A program made the position numbers and the translations under genes. Positions 7,572-16,222 of a stretch of DNA of 59,960 bases are shown piece by piece. How positions within the stretch are numbered: position 1 is the stretch's first letter; each line of letters begins with the position of its first letter. Location of the stretch: positions 1 through 59,960 of the forward strand of contig JANYDY010000083.1 of NCBI GenBank assembly GCA_025363435.1. The letters are read 5' to 3'. Source of the stretch: Betaproteobacteria bacterium. Lineage in GTDB: Bacteria; Pseudomonadota; Gammaproteobacteria; Burkholderiales; SG8-41. The notes under the pieces are model-generated. The model did not search any database. It was not told the DNA's origin and saw only the letters and a list, made by a program, of their open reading frames with translations.

Positions 7572-9185
7572 TCAATTGACGAAAAACGCCGCCGGCAGTG
7601 CTTCGACTACATATCGGCGGTTGACCAGCTGGCTCGATGCCATATCCGCCGCGACCGGATTGTTGGCGTCGGTGATGACGCGGCCGTCTCGCATCAACTG
7701 CTGATCGAGCGGGCGCGGTTCGCGCAGCATGGCGCCGAGCACGTCGAAGTGGCGTGAGGGCACGTGCGAGATGTCGGCGCCGGCGGGTGCGGCCAACGGC
7801 TGCGCGCCGGCGACGACGAAGCTGTTCACATGCGTGGCGACGCCGTAATCGGGGCGGTAGAGTACGATGTAAGGCAGTTCGGTGCGTAGTGTCGTCAGGA
7901 AATGCGCGTAAGGCCGCGGCTGGTCCGTATCAGCGAAGGTGTTGAACACGGCAACGCCGCCGGCAGCGAGGCAGTGCTTCAAGTCGCGGAAAATGTCGCG
8001 CGTGATCAGATAGTCGGGCACGCCGTCGCCGTGGAACAGATCGACCACCACCACGTCGTAGCTGCCGTCACAGCTACGCAGAAAGGTGCGTGCGTCGGCC
8101 TGCACGGTCTTGACTTTGGTGGTGTCGTAACCGAACAGTTCGCGCGCCGCGCGCAACGCCGCCGGATCGATCTCGACCGCGGTGACTTCCATGCCGCCTG
8201 CGGCGAGCCGCATCGGCAGCATGCCGGCGCCGTTGCCGAGCACCAGCACTTTCTTCAGGCCGGGCCGGTACGACTGCGCGAGCGCTTCGAGCGCATAGGT
8301 GTAGAGTGACATCGACTGGTTGTGCGCGCCGACCATGTTCTGCACGAGGCCGTCCTGAAAGTACATGCGGCTGAAGGCCTCGCCGTCGCGCGGCCCGCTT
8401 TTCAGGATCTTGATGGTGCCGAACATCGAGCGGTAGATTGCTTCGGGCGCCCACGTCGTGTTGTTGTAGGCGGCCGGCCACATGCGGCCGATGTAGAAGT
8501 CGGAGGCGGCGAGCATTCCGAGCGACGCGATTAATGCGACCACGGTGGTGGTGACGAGTCGTTTACGTTCGGCGAATCTGACCGATGAGCGAACGATGAT
8601 CGCCAACGGCAGTGCCGCCAGCACAATCGCCACCAGCAGCGTCGAGACGAAATTGCTCAGGTAGGGAATCATGCCGAATGCGGTGACGATGACGCCGGCG
8701 ACCGAGCCGATGGTGCTGACGAAAAACACGCCGCCTGAACCGCCATCGGCGGCTGCGCCTTTACTCGCGGATTGTTTGAGCAGCAGCGCCACCAGCAGCG
8801 GATTCATCGCCGAGGTGGCGAACAACGGTACGAACAGCAGCGCGATGCAGGCGATGAAGGCGCCGGCGATCAGATCCATGCGCGCGAGCTGGTAGAACAG
8901 GTACGGGTAAAGCAGGCAGGCGGCAACGATGGCGATCGATGCGACTGCCGGCATCAGTGCAAACAGGTAGGCGAGTTTGTCTGCGGCGAGCGCATTGCCC
9001 CTGCGGCCGGCGGCGAGGCGGCCGCCCCACCAGTAACCGAGCGCCAGCGACACCAGCGTGATCGAGAGGATGCCGCTCCAGATATAGAGGCTGACGCCGA
9101 AGTAGGGCGTCATGATGCGCGAGGCCAGGAGTTCCAGCGCGAGGATGGCGCCGCCCGTCGTGAAGATGATCGCCTGCAGCAGCAT
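7572..9185 (-). CDS. membrane-anchored spermidine synthase-like protein
   Basis: A 537-residue protein with two parts: an N-terminal half of about seven hydrophobic segments (residues ~1-240) that resembles the membrane domain of fused spermidine synthases, and a C-terminal SpeE-like Rossmann domain. The latter shows KVLVLGNGAGMLPMRLA, AVEIDPAALRAARELF and YDVVVVDLFHGDGVPDYL, the aminopropyltransferase-like motifs. The start chosen (9185) opens directly into the first membrane segment; the longer open frame to 9302 adds 39 residues with no family look. It is divergent from the methyltransferase array at 9326. Whether it makes polyamines or another aminopropyl or methyl product is not determinable. 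Confidence 0.88.
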   Translation of the reverse strand: MLLQAIIFTTGGAILALELLASRIMTPYFGVSLYIWSGILSITLVSLALGYWWGGRLAAGRRGNALAADKLAYLFALMPAVASIAIVAACLLYPYLFYQLARMDLIAGAFIACIALLFVPLFATSAMNPLLVALLLKQSASKGAAADGGSGGVFFVSTIGSVAGVIVTAFGMIPYLSNFVSTLLVAIVLAALPLAIIVRSSVRFAERKRLVTTTVVALIASLGMLAASDFYIGRMWPAAYNNTTWAPEAIYRSMFGTIKILKSGPRDGEAFSRMYFQDGLVQNMVGAHNQSMSLYTYALEALAQSYRPGLKKVLVLGNGAGMLPMRLAAGGMEVTAVEIDPAALRAARELFGYDTTKVKTVQADARTFLRSCDGSYDVVVVDLFHGDGVPDYLITRDIFRDLKHCLAAGGVAVFNTFADTDQPRPYAHFLTTLRTELPYIVLYRPDYGVATHVNSFVVAGAQPLAAPAGADISHVPSRHFDVLGAMLREPRPLDQQLMRDGRVITDANNPVAADMASSQLVNRRYVVEALPAAFFVN

Positions 9186-9203
9186 CGTGAGTAGCCCGTC
9201 GGT

Positions 9204-9209
9204 TATAAT
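9204..9209 (+). promoter_or_regulatory. possible -10 element ahead of the methyltransferase operon
   Basis: A perfect TATAAT lies 117 bp before the ATG at 9326, inside the gap between divergent genes. No clear -35 hexamer is seen at 16-18 bp. On the opposite strand the overlapping TATAAC lies about 17 bp from the start codon of the divergent gene, so the site could serve either direction. Tentative. Confidence 0.3.
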
Positions 9210-9325
9210 CGCTGCGTCCGCGCCGTTGCAGCAAAGGTTGATCGGCCCGCGGAATTTACCAGACTTTTTCCGCACTTGTAACGGCGTCGCGCCGCTCATC
9301 ATAAGCGCATGCCGGAGGAGGAGAT

Positions 9326-10231
9326 ATGTTGCGATTCATACCGCGTGTTTTTGCCTGTTTGGCGCTGGGCAGCGTTTCGTTGATGACCATCGCGGCCGAG
9401 CCGACCGTGCCTTATGTGCCGACGCCGCAGGAAGTCGTCGACAAAATGCTCGATATGGCGAAAGTTACGCCCAACGATTATCTGATCGATCTGGGTTCCG
9501 GCGACGGCCGTATTGTCGTCACCGCTGCGAAGAAATTCGGCGCGCGCGGTTTCGGCGTCGATCTGAACCCGGTGCGCATCAGGGAGGCGGTCGAAAACGC
9601 GCTGAAGAACGGCGTCAGCGACCGCGCCGAGTTTTTTCAGCGCAATCTGTTCGAAACCGATCTTGGCGGTGCCAGCGTGATTACGATGTATCTGCTGCCG
9701 CGCGTGAACATGGAATTGCGGCCGAAGCTGCTTAACCTGCAGCCGGGCACACGCATCGTTTCGCACGACTTCGACATGGACGACTGGAAACCCGAAGAAA
9801 CCGTGCATATGAACGTCAAGGAAAAATACGGTAGCGCCGGCGGCAGCAGCTCGGTGTATTTCTGGATTGTGCCGGCGAAGGTTGCGGGTGCCTGGGAGTG
9901 GCAGTTAACGGTCGGCGGCAAGGTGCAAACTTACGAACTGGCACTGGAGCAGAAATTCCAGATGCTGAGTGGTACGCTGCGCATCAACGGCGGTCTGTTC
10001 AAACTCGGCGAGGCGAAATTGCGCGGCGATCAAATCAGTTTCAGCGCGTCTGCCGAGATCAATGGTGTTACTACGAAGCAGACTTTCAGCGGGCGCGTCT
10101 CGGGCGATAAAATTTTCGGCAGTGTTGCGCTGGCGGGAACGCGGGCGCAAAGCCAGCTTGAATGGAGCGCATCGCGTGGCGCCAAAGCTGCTGCGCTTGT
10201 GACAAAACCAGTGCTGGCGGCGGTGCATTGA
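9326..10231 (+). CDS. exported class I SAM-dependent methyltransferase, paralogue B
   Basis: A 301-residue protein with a signal peptide (MLRFIPRVFACLALGSVSLM, cleavage near IAA at residue 24), the motif PYVPTPQEVVDKML, motif I DLGSGDG at 55-61, AKKFGARGFGVDLNP and ITMYLLPRVNMELRP. SHDFDMDDWKPEE precedes the beta-rich C-terminal domain, which opens with YFWIVPAKVAGAWEW. A strong ribosome-binding site (GGAGGAGGAG) precedes the ATG, marking the head of the five-gene array. The next gene starts 1 bp after the stop. The family is known as class I methyltransferase by fold, but no substrate has been assigned to my knowledge. Confidence 0.9.
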   Translation: MLRFIPRVFACLALGSVSLMTIAAEPTVPYVPTPQEVVDKMLDMAKVTPNDYLIDLGSGDGRIVVTAAKKFGARGFGVDLNPVRIREAVENALKNGVSDRAEFFQRNLFETDLGGASVITMYLLPRVNMELRPKLLNLQPGTRIVSHDFDMDDWKPEETVHMNVKEKYGSAGGSSSVYFWIVPAKVAGAWEWQLTVGGKVQTYELALEQKFQMLSGTLRINGGLFKLGEAKLRGDQISFSASAEINGVTTKQTFSGRVSGDKIFGSVALAGTRAQSQLEWSASRGAKAAALVTKPVLAAVH

Positions 10232-10232
10232 T

Positions 10233-11150
10233 ATGCTGAATTTTTGCAGGGCAGCGGTATTGCTGGTGGCCGCAGGCGCCGCCCTGGCGCAGGATTTCGG
10301 CGATACGCCCTATGTGCAGACGCCAATGAACGTGGTCGAGCGCATGCTGCAGATGGCGAAGGTTACATCGCGCGACTATGTGATCGATCTGGGTTCCGGC
10401 GACGGTCGCATGGTGATTACGGCGGCGAAGAAATACGGCGCGCGCGGATTCGGTGTCGATCTTGACCGCCGGCTGGTCGAACAAGCCAACCGCACGGCAG
10501 CGAAAGCGGGGCTCGCCGACCGCGCGGCGTTCTACGAACGCGATCTTTACGAAACTGATTTGAGCGCGGCGAGCGTAATGACCATATACCTGCTGCCCGA
10601 GGTGAATCTGATGGTGAGGCCGAAGTTGCTGGCGACCTTGAAGCCCGGCACACGCATCGTCACCCACGATTACGATATGGGCGAATGGCAGCCCGACGAG
10701 CAGATCGTCATGGACGCACCGGACAAGCCGGTCGGTCGCGACAAGAAGAGCAAAATTTTCTACTGGGTGATACCCGCCAATGCCGCCGGCAAGTGGCGTT
10801 GGGAGTTGCCGCTTGCCGGCAAGCCCGCGATATTTGAGATGGCGGTCGCGCAGAATTTTCAGATCATCAGCGGCAGTGCAAGCGTGGATGGGCGCACGCT
10901 AACCCTGAGCAAGGCGCGCCTGAGCGGTGAAAACGTGGCGTTCGCGCTGGCCGATGCGAGCGACGGCGCGCGTTATGAATTTTCGGGCCGTATCGTCGGT
11001 AACAACATCAGTGGTAGCGTGGCCGTGCGGGGTGCGACAGCGCAGCGCCAGCTCGAATGGGACGCGGCGCGCACCGAACTCGGCACGCCGGCGCACGCAT
11101 TGCTCAAGCGGCCGACCATGCAGGAGCTGCAGGAAAAATTGCAGCCATGA
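10233..11150 (+). CDS. exported class I SAM-dependent methyltransferase, paralogue C
   Basis: A 305-residue protein with a short signal peptide ending ALAQ (residue 20), then PYVQTPMNVVERML, motif I DLGSGDG at 52-58, AKKYGARGFGVDLDR, MTIYLLPEVNLMVRP and THDYDMGEWQPDE. The C-terminal domain has YWVIPANAAGKWRWEL and ends with a longer, helical tail than its relatives (PTMQELQEKLQP). Its start lies 1 bp after the preceding stop, and its own stop overlaps the next start (ATGA), so translation is probably coupled. It is nearest in organisation to paralogue B. Confidence 0.9.
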   Translation: MLNFCRAAVLLVAAGAALAQDFGDTPYVQTPMNVVERMLQMAKVTSRDYVIDLGSGDGRMVITAAKKYGARGFGVDLDRRLVEQANRTAAKAGLADRAAFYERDLYETDLSAASVMTIYLLPEVNLMVRPKLLATLKPGTRIVTHDYDMGEWQPDEQIVMDAPDKPVGRDKKSKIFYWVIPANAAGKWRWELPLAGKPAIFEMAVAQNFQIISGSASVDGRTLTLSKARLSGENVAFALADASDGARYEFSGRIVGNNISGSVAVRGATAQRQLEWDAARTELGTPAHALLKRPTMQELQEKLQP

Positions 11151-11998
11151 TCGCAGCCGCACTGCGGCGGGCATTGATTGGTTTGGTGTGCATCGCTGCG
11201 CTGCCGGTGGCGCGCGCACAATTCAGTTACGACGTGCCGTACGTGCCGACGCCGCTGGTGGTGGTCGAAGAAATGCTGCGTCTTGCCGAAGTCACGCGCG
11301 ACGATTTTGTCATCGATCTCGGCTCCGGCGACGGCCGCGTGGTGATCGCCGCGGTGAGTAAATTCGGCGCGCGCGGCATCGGTGTCGATCTCGACCCGGA
11401 GCGCATACTCGAAAGCGATTACAACGCCAGCGTTGCCGGCGTCAGCGACCGCGTGGCTTTCCACCGCCAGGACCTGTTCAAGTTCGAAATCAGCCGCGCC
11501 AGCGTCATCACCATGTATCTGCTGCCGTCGGTCAACATCAAATTGCGGCCGCGCCTACTGTCCGAGCTGAAGCCGGGCACACGCATCGTTTCCCACGACT
11601 TCGATATGGAAGACTGGAAGCCCGACGCGCGATCGACGGTGCGCAAGAATGTGTTTCTGTGGATCGTGCCGGCGAAGGTCGAGGGCCGCTGGCATGCTGA
11701 TCTTGCGCTGCCCAACGGCGCGCGCAGTTACGACATCGAGATCAAGCAGAAATTTCAGGAAATCGACGGTCTGGTGCGTTACGATAAAAAAGTCGCCGGC
11801 CTGTGGAACGCCAGTCTGCGCGGCGACCGTGTGCAGTTCACCATTGTGGATGACGGCGGCGCGCTCGATACCAATCTATATTTCGACGGTCGTGTCTCCG
11901 ATGACGTGATCGAAGGCGTGATCCTGCGCGGCATCGGTGCCGACCGGCAGAAAATCAGCTGGCGCGCCACGCGCGTTGCCGGGGTGGCGGCGCAATGA
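11147..11998 (+). CDS. exported class I SAM-dependent methyltransferase, paralogue D
   Basis: A 283-residue protein. The start at 11147 overlaps the previous stop (ATGA) and gives a proper signal peptide (cleavage near VARA, residue 24); the longer open frame from 11057 only reads through the previous gene. It carries PYVPTPLVVVEEML, motif I DLGSGDG at 57-63, GARGIGVDLDPERI, ITMYLLPSVNIKLRP and SHDFDMEDWKPDA. The linker between the methyltransferase and C-terminal domains is shorter than in B, C and F. Its stop overlaps the next start by ATGA. Confidence 0.9.
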   Translation: MIAAALRRALIGLVCIAALPVARAQFSYDVPYVPTPLVVVEEMLRLAEVTRDDFVIDLGSGDGRVVIAAVSKFGARGIGVDLDPERILESDYNASVAGVSDRVAFHRQDLFKFEISRASVITMYLLPSVNIKLRPRLLSELKPGTRIVSHDFDMEDWKPDARSTVRKNVFLWIVPAKVEGRWHADLALPNGARSYDIEIKQKFQEIDGLVRYDKKVAGLWNASLRGDRVQFTIVDDGGALDTNLYFDGRVSDDVIEGVILRGIGADRQKISWRATRVAGVAAQ

Positions 11999-12858
11999 TC
12001 AGGCGGTATGCTGCGCTGCTGGTGGCCATGCTGTTACCTGTCGTAGCGGTAGCGCAACCGAATACCCCGGACGTACCCTATGTGACAACGCCGTGGAATG
12101 TGGTCGAGACCATGCTCGAGATGGCGCAGGTGACGGCCGGCGACAATCTGATCGATCTCGGCTCGGGTGACGGTCGTATTGTCATCGAAGCGGTAAAAAA
12201 ACGCGGCGCACGCGGCACCGGCATCGAACTTAATCCGCATCTGGTGAAAATCGCGCTCGAAGAAGCAAAGAGGCAGGGCGTCACCGAGAAGGCGAAATTC
12301 CTCGAGGGCAATCTGTTCGACTTCGATCTGCGCGGCGCCAGTGTGCTGACCATGTATCTGTTTCCGCAAATCAACATCCGTCTGCGGCCGCGCCTGTTCG
12401 AACAGCTGAAACCCGGCACGCGGGTGGTCTCGCACGACTTTCACATGGACGAGTGGCGGCCGGATATGCAGCGCGAGGTGCCGGTGCCGGGCAAATCATA
12501 CGGCCCGCCGAAGAGCACGCTCTATATGTGGGTGATGCCGGTCAACGCGGCCGGCGTCTGGCGCTGGCGCCTGCCGTTGAACAATACGCCGGTGGCGTTT
12601 GAGGCGACTGTCATGCAGCGCTTTCAGAAACCGGAAATTACAGTAACTGCCGATGGCGTGAAAGCGGCGGTCAGCGAGCTGCAATTGCGCGGCGATGAAA
12701 TCCGCTTTCGGCTGCTACACAGCCCGTCGGCGACACTCGAATTCAGCGCCCGCATCAGTGGCGACGAGGCGGCGGGCACGGTCAAACGCGCCGGCGAGGA
12801 CGCTGCAACGGATTGGAAGGCAACCCGCACCGAGCGTGGCAAAATACGCCTTGATTGA
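11995..12858 (+). CDS. exported class I SAM-dependent methyltransferase, paralogue E
   Basis: A 287-residue protein with a signal peptide ending AVAQ (residue 21), then PYVTTPWNVVETML, motif I DLGSGDG at 54-60 and GARGTGIELNPHLV, where the usual aspartate is glutamate. It continues with LTMYLFPQINIRLRP and SHDFHMDEWRPDM. The C-terminal domain opens with YMWVMPVNAAGVWRWRL. It is the most divergent member of the five-gene run in its core motifs, but no catalytic-fold residue appears lost. It overlaps the previous gene by 4 bp and is followed by a 28-bp gap. Confidence 0.9.
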   Translation: MIRRYAALLVAMLLPVVAVAQPNTPDVPYVTTPWNVVETMLEMAQVTAGDNLIDLGSGDGRIVIEAVKKRGARGTGIELNPHLVKIALEEAKRQGVTEKAKFLEGNLFDFDLRGASVLTMYLFPQINIRLRPRLFEQLKPGTRVVSHDFHMDEWRPDMQREVPVPGKSYGPPKSTLYMWVMPVNAAGVWRWRLPLNNTPVAFEATVMQRFQKPEITVTADGVKAAVSELQLRGDEIRFRLLHSPSATLEFSARISGDEAAGTVKRAGEDAATDWKATRTERGKIRLD

Positions 12859-12886
12859 TTACCGAAACACCTTTCTGGAGAGTGGC

Positions 12887-13786
12887 ATGAAGCAGGTCAA
12901 ATGGTTGTTGCAAGCCGGCGTGGCGTTGGCGCTGATGTTGCCGCTGGCCGCGTGGAGCGCGGAAGAAAAGGAACGCGGCGTCGGCGACGTGGTTTACGTG
13001 CCGACCCCGCAGATCGTTGTCGACGAAATGCTGAAGATGGCGAAAGCGGGCCCGAAAGATTTCATCATTGATCTCGGCTCGGGTGACGGCCGTATGGTGA
13101 TTACGGCAGCGAAAAAATTCGGCGCGCGCGGTTTCGGTGTTGATCTGTCCGACGACCTGCTGCGCGAGGCGAACGCCAACGCCAAAGCCGAAGGGGTTGC
13201 CGACCGCGCGCAGTTCTTCAAGCAGAACCTGTTCGAAACAGATTTGAAACAGGCGACGATAATTTCGACCTATCTGTTGCCGGAAATGAACGAGAAGCTG
13301 CGGCCGAAAATACTCGCCTTGCCGCCGGGCACGCACGTGGTTGCGCACGACTATCACATGGGCGAGTGGCTGCCTGACGAAACCAAAACGCTTTCGGTGC
13401 CGGAGAAACTCGTTGGTACTCCGGGAGTCAGCTATACCTATATGTGGATCGTGCCGGCCAGGGTTGGCGGCCGCTGGCAGTCGGAACTGACGCACAGCGG
13501 CGGCGCGACCGCCATCGAATTCGAGTTTACGCAGACTTTCCAGGTCATCGGTGGCAGCGCCAGAATAGGCGCGCAGGCCATCAAGCTGCCGGATTCGCGT
13601 CTGATCGGCGATCAGATTGCATTCACAGTTTTTGTCAAAGCCGGTGACGCTGCGTCGAAGCATGAATTCCGCGGCACCATAAAAGGCGATGCAATCGACG
13701 GCATGGTTACCGTCGGCAGCAGCAATACGCAGAAGCAGTTGCCGTGGAAAGCCAGAATGGTGGCGCGCGCGGGCGGCGCAAAATGA
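12887..13786 (+). CDS. exported class I SAM-dependent methyltransferase, paralogue F
   Basis: A 299-residue protein; the ATG at 12887 follows CTGGAG and yields a signal peptide with cleavage near AWSA (residue 25). A longer open frame from 12695 overlaps paralogue E out of frame and is discarded. It carries VYVPTPQIVVDEML, motif I DLGSGDG at 62-68, AKKFGARGFGVDLSDDLL, ISTYLLPEMNEKLRP and AHDYHMGEWLPDE. The C-terminal domain begins YMWIVPARVGGRWQ. Its stop overlaps the start of the permease gene (ATGA), linking the methyltransferases with a transporter in one transcript. Confidence 0.9.
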   Translation: MKQVKWLLQAGVALALMLPLAAWSAEEKERGVGDVVYVPTPQIVVDEMLKMAKAGPKDFIIDLGSGDGRMVITAAKKFGARGFGVDLSDDLLREANANAKAEGVADRAQFFKQNLFETDLKQATIISTYLLPEMNEKLRPKILALPPGTHVVAHDYHMGEWLPDETKTLSVPEKLVGTPGVSYTYMWIVPARVGGRWQSELTHSGGATAIEFEFTQTFQVIGGSARIGAQAIKLPDSRLIGDQIAFTVFVKAGDAASKHEFRGTIKGDAIDGMVTVGSSNTQKQLPWKARMVARAGGAK

Positions 13787-15138
13787 GCGGCGCGCCGCAG
13801 GAGCAGGAGGGCGCCGCACCGCATCAGACGCTTTCGCTATTTGATGCGATTACGATGATCGTCGGCTTGATCGTCGGCGCCGGCATTTTCGGCACGCCGG
13901 CGATTGTCGCCGGTGCAGTGCAAAGCGAGGCGATGCTGGTTACGGTGTGGATCGCCGGCGGCATCTTCTCCATCATCGGCGCGCTGTGTTACGCCGAACT
14001 GGCGACGGCATTCCCTTCCGCCGGCGGCGAATACCATTTCATTCAGAAAGCATACGGACGTCAGATCTCGTTTCTCTACGGCTGGGCGCGCATGACGGTG
14101 ATCGTCGCCGGTTCGATTGCGGTGTTTGCTTATCTGTTCGGTGATTATTTCTCGCGCGTGGTCAATCTTGGTGCGCATTCGTCGGCGATCTGGGCGGCGC
14201 TGATCGTCGTCGTGCTGACGGCGGTCAACTATGTCGGCATCCGCGAAGGCAAGGCGACGCAGAACGTATTTACCGTGCTCGAAGTCAGCGGCCTGGTGCT
14301 GATCGTGGTGGCCGGTTTGATCTTCGCTCCGACGCCGGTGGCGGCGTCGGCCGCAGCTGCAGCGGTGGAAGGTTCGGGGCCCTGGTACATGGGCGCCGGA
14401 CTCGGCACTGCCATGCTGTTCGTATTGTTTACCTATGGAGGCTGGAACGACGCCGCCTACATATCGGCCGAAGTGCGCAATCCGCATCGCAATATGTCGC
14501 GCGCGCTGTTGTTTTCGATCGCGCTGGTCGCATTGCTCTATGTGCTGGTCAATCTCGCCTACGTCAAAGGCCTCGGCTACGACGCGATGGCGCGTTCAAG
14601 CGCGGTGGCGGCCGACCTCCTGAAGAACACCTGGGGCAGCGGTGGCGAAAAGCTGATCTCGGTCATGATCGCCATTGCCGCGCTGACATCGGTCAACGGT
14701 TCGATGATCGTCGGCGCGCGATCCAACTACGCGCTCGGCCGCGACTGGCATATGCTGCGCTTTCTCGGCCAGTGGCATCGTCCCAGTGGTTCGCCGCGCA
14801 ATGCGATGCTGGTGCAGGGCGTAATCGCGCTGGCGCTGGTCGGCCTCGGTTCATTTCAAAATTCCGGCTTCAAGGGCCTTGTCGAATATTCACTGCCGGT
14901 GTTCTGGGGCTTCTTCATGCTGGTCGGTATTTCGCTGTTCATCCTGCGCCATCGCGAGCCCGAAACGCCGCGGCCGTTTCGCGTGCCGTTTTATCCGGTA
15001 GTGCCGGCGATCTTCGTGCTGATGTGCGGCTACCTGCTCTATTCGAGCCTGACGTACCACGGCGGTCACGCGCTGGTCGGGTTGGGTGTGCTGGCGGTCG
15101 GTGCAGTACTGATGCTGTTCGCGAAGAAACGGGCCTAG
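13783..15138 (+). CDS. APC-superfamily amino acid/polyamine-type permease
   Basis: A 451-residue inner-membrane protein with about twelve hydrophobic segments. The first contains the APC signature SLFDAITMIVGLIVGAGIFG, whose GAGIFG loop binds the alpha-amino and carboxyl groups of substrates in characterised relatives. The second-half segments (YGGWNDAAYISAEVRNP and later) match the y+LAT/potE-like branch. Its start overlaps the stop of the last methyltransferase by 4 bp, so it is very likely co-translated with the array. Its substrate is unknown; an amino acid, a polyamine or a metabolite made or modified by the neighbouring enzymes are options. Confidence 0.88.
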   Translation: MSGAPQEQEGAAPHQTLSLFDAITMIVGLIVGAGIFGTPAIVAGAVQSEAMLVTVWIAGGIFSIIGALCYAELATAFPSAGGEYHFIQKAYGRQISFLYGWARMTVIVAGSIAVFAYLFGDYFSRVVNLGAHSSAIWAALIVVVLTAVNYVGIREGKATQNVFTVLEVSGLVLIVVAGLIFAPTPVAASAAAAAVEGSGPWYMGAGLGTAMLFVLFTYGGWNDAAYISAEVRNPHRNMSRALLFSIALVALLYVLVNLAYVKGLGYDAMARSSAVAADLLKNTWGSGGEKLISVMIAIAALTSVNGSMIVGARSNYALGRDWHMLRFLGQWHRPSGSPRNAMLVQGVIALALVGLGSFQNSGFKGLVEYSLPVFWGFFMLVGISLFILRHREPETPRPFRVPFYPVVPAIFVLMCGYLLYSSLTYHGGHALVGLGVLAVGAVLMLFAKKRA

Positions 15139-15143
15139 CGATT

Positions 15144-16220
15144 TCAGGCGGCAGGCAGCACGCTGACTGCTTTCGGATCAATGCCGAGTTTCACGCGCGC
15201 CCCCGGCGCGTGGCTGCTGCCGCCGAAATGCGGTGCGTCAGCAATCAGGGTTGTGCCGGCGATGTCGACGCGGTAGCGCATCGCTTCACCAAGAAACTCG
15301 CGTTCCGTCACCGTGCCGTTGACCCATACGCAATCCGCCGCCGGTGCAGCATCGGCAGCAATTACTTTGAGCGCATGAGGCCTGATCGCCAGTTCGGCGG
15401 CGCCGCTTAATGCCGTATCGACAGCGATTGTCTGCGCGCCGAACAGCGGTGAAACAAATTGCCGGGCGCTGTTGACGCTACCCGGCAGCAGATTGATGGT
15501 GCCGATAAAATTAGCGATGAAGCGATTGACCGGCCGGTCGTAGAGTTCGGTCGGTGCGCCGACCTGCTGAATCACACCGGCGTCGAGTACCGCGACGCGA
15601 TCCGCAATCGACAGCGCTTCCTCCTGATCGTGGGTGACGAAGATGGTCGTGATGCCGAGCTTGCGCTGCAGTGCCAGCAGTTCGGTGCGCATGTGCACTC
15701 TCAACTTGGCGTCGAGGTTGGAGAGCGGTTCGTCGAGTAACAACACTTTGGGTTCGATCGCAATCGTGCGTGCTACCGCAACACGTTGTTGCTGGCCGCC
15801 GGAGAGCTGGTTCGGCCGGCGCGCGCCGTAGTCGGCAAGGCCGACGAGTTCGAGTGCGGCGGCGGTGCGGCGCATGACCTCGGCGCGCGGCAGCTTGCGT
15901 TCTTCGAGACCGAAGGCGACATTCTGGGCCACTGTCATATGCGGCCACAATGCGTAATTCTGGAACACCATGCCGATGTCGCGCTGCCACGGCGAGACGC
16001 CGGTGATGTCGGCGCCGTCTACCTTGATCGCGCCTGTCTGCGACTGATTAAAACCCGCCAGCATGCGCAGCAGCGTCGACTTGCCTGAGCCCGAAGGTCC
16101 GAGCAGGGCGAAGAATTCACCGGGTTCTATGTTCAGGCTGACGTCGCGCAGCACTCTGGTCGTGCCGTAAGCGAGGCTGACGTTGTCGATTTCAACTCTG
16201 ACTTTGCGATGCGTTTGCAT
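15144..16220 (-). CDS. ABC transporter ATP-binding protein (FbpC/PotA-like)
   Basis: A 358-residue ATPase with Walker [10 protein letters not shown] (~residues 39-47), Q-loop [13 protein letters not shown], signature LSGGQQQR and Walker [17 protein letters not shown], followed by the H-loop FVTHDQEEA. The C-terminal ~110 residues form a TOBE-like regulatory domain, as in iron, spermidine, thiamine and phosphonate importers. It starts 2 bp after the permease stop on the same strand and completes a three-gene importer. Its 3' end converges with the permease gene at 13783-15138 with a 5-bp gap. Confidence 0.93.
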   Translation of the reverse strand: MQTHRKVRVEIDNVSLAYGTTRVLRDVSLNIEPGEFFALLGPSGSGKSTLLRMLAGFNQSQTGAIKVDGADITGVSPWQRDIGMVFQNYALWPHMTVAQNVAFGLEERKLPRAEVMRRTAAALELVGLADYGARRPNQLSGGQQQRVAVARTIAIEPKVLLLDEPLSNLDAKLRVHMRTELLALQRKLGITTIFVTHDQEEALSIADRVAVLDAGVIQQVGAPTELYDRPVNRFIANFIGTINLLPGSVNSARQFVSPLFGAQTIAVDTALSGAAELAIRPHALKVIAADAAPAADCVWVNGTVTEREFLGEAMRYRVDIAGTTLIADAPHFGGSSHAPGARVKLGIDPKAVSVLPAA

Positions 16221-16222
16221 GA

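Noticed and set aside
11057-11146. 30-residue N-terminal extension of methyltransferase D
   Set aside because: It reads out of frame through the preceding gene and would hide the signal peptide; the ATGA overlap start is far better.
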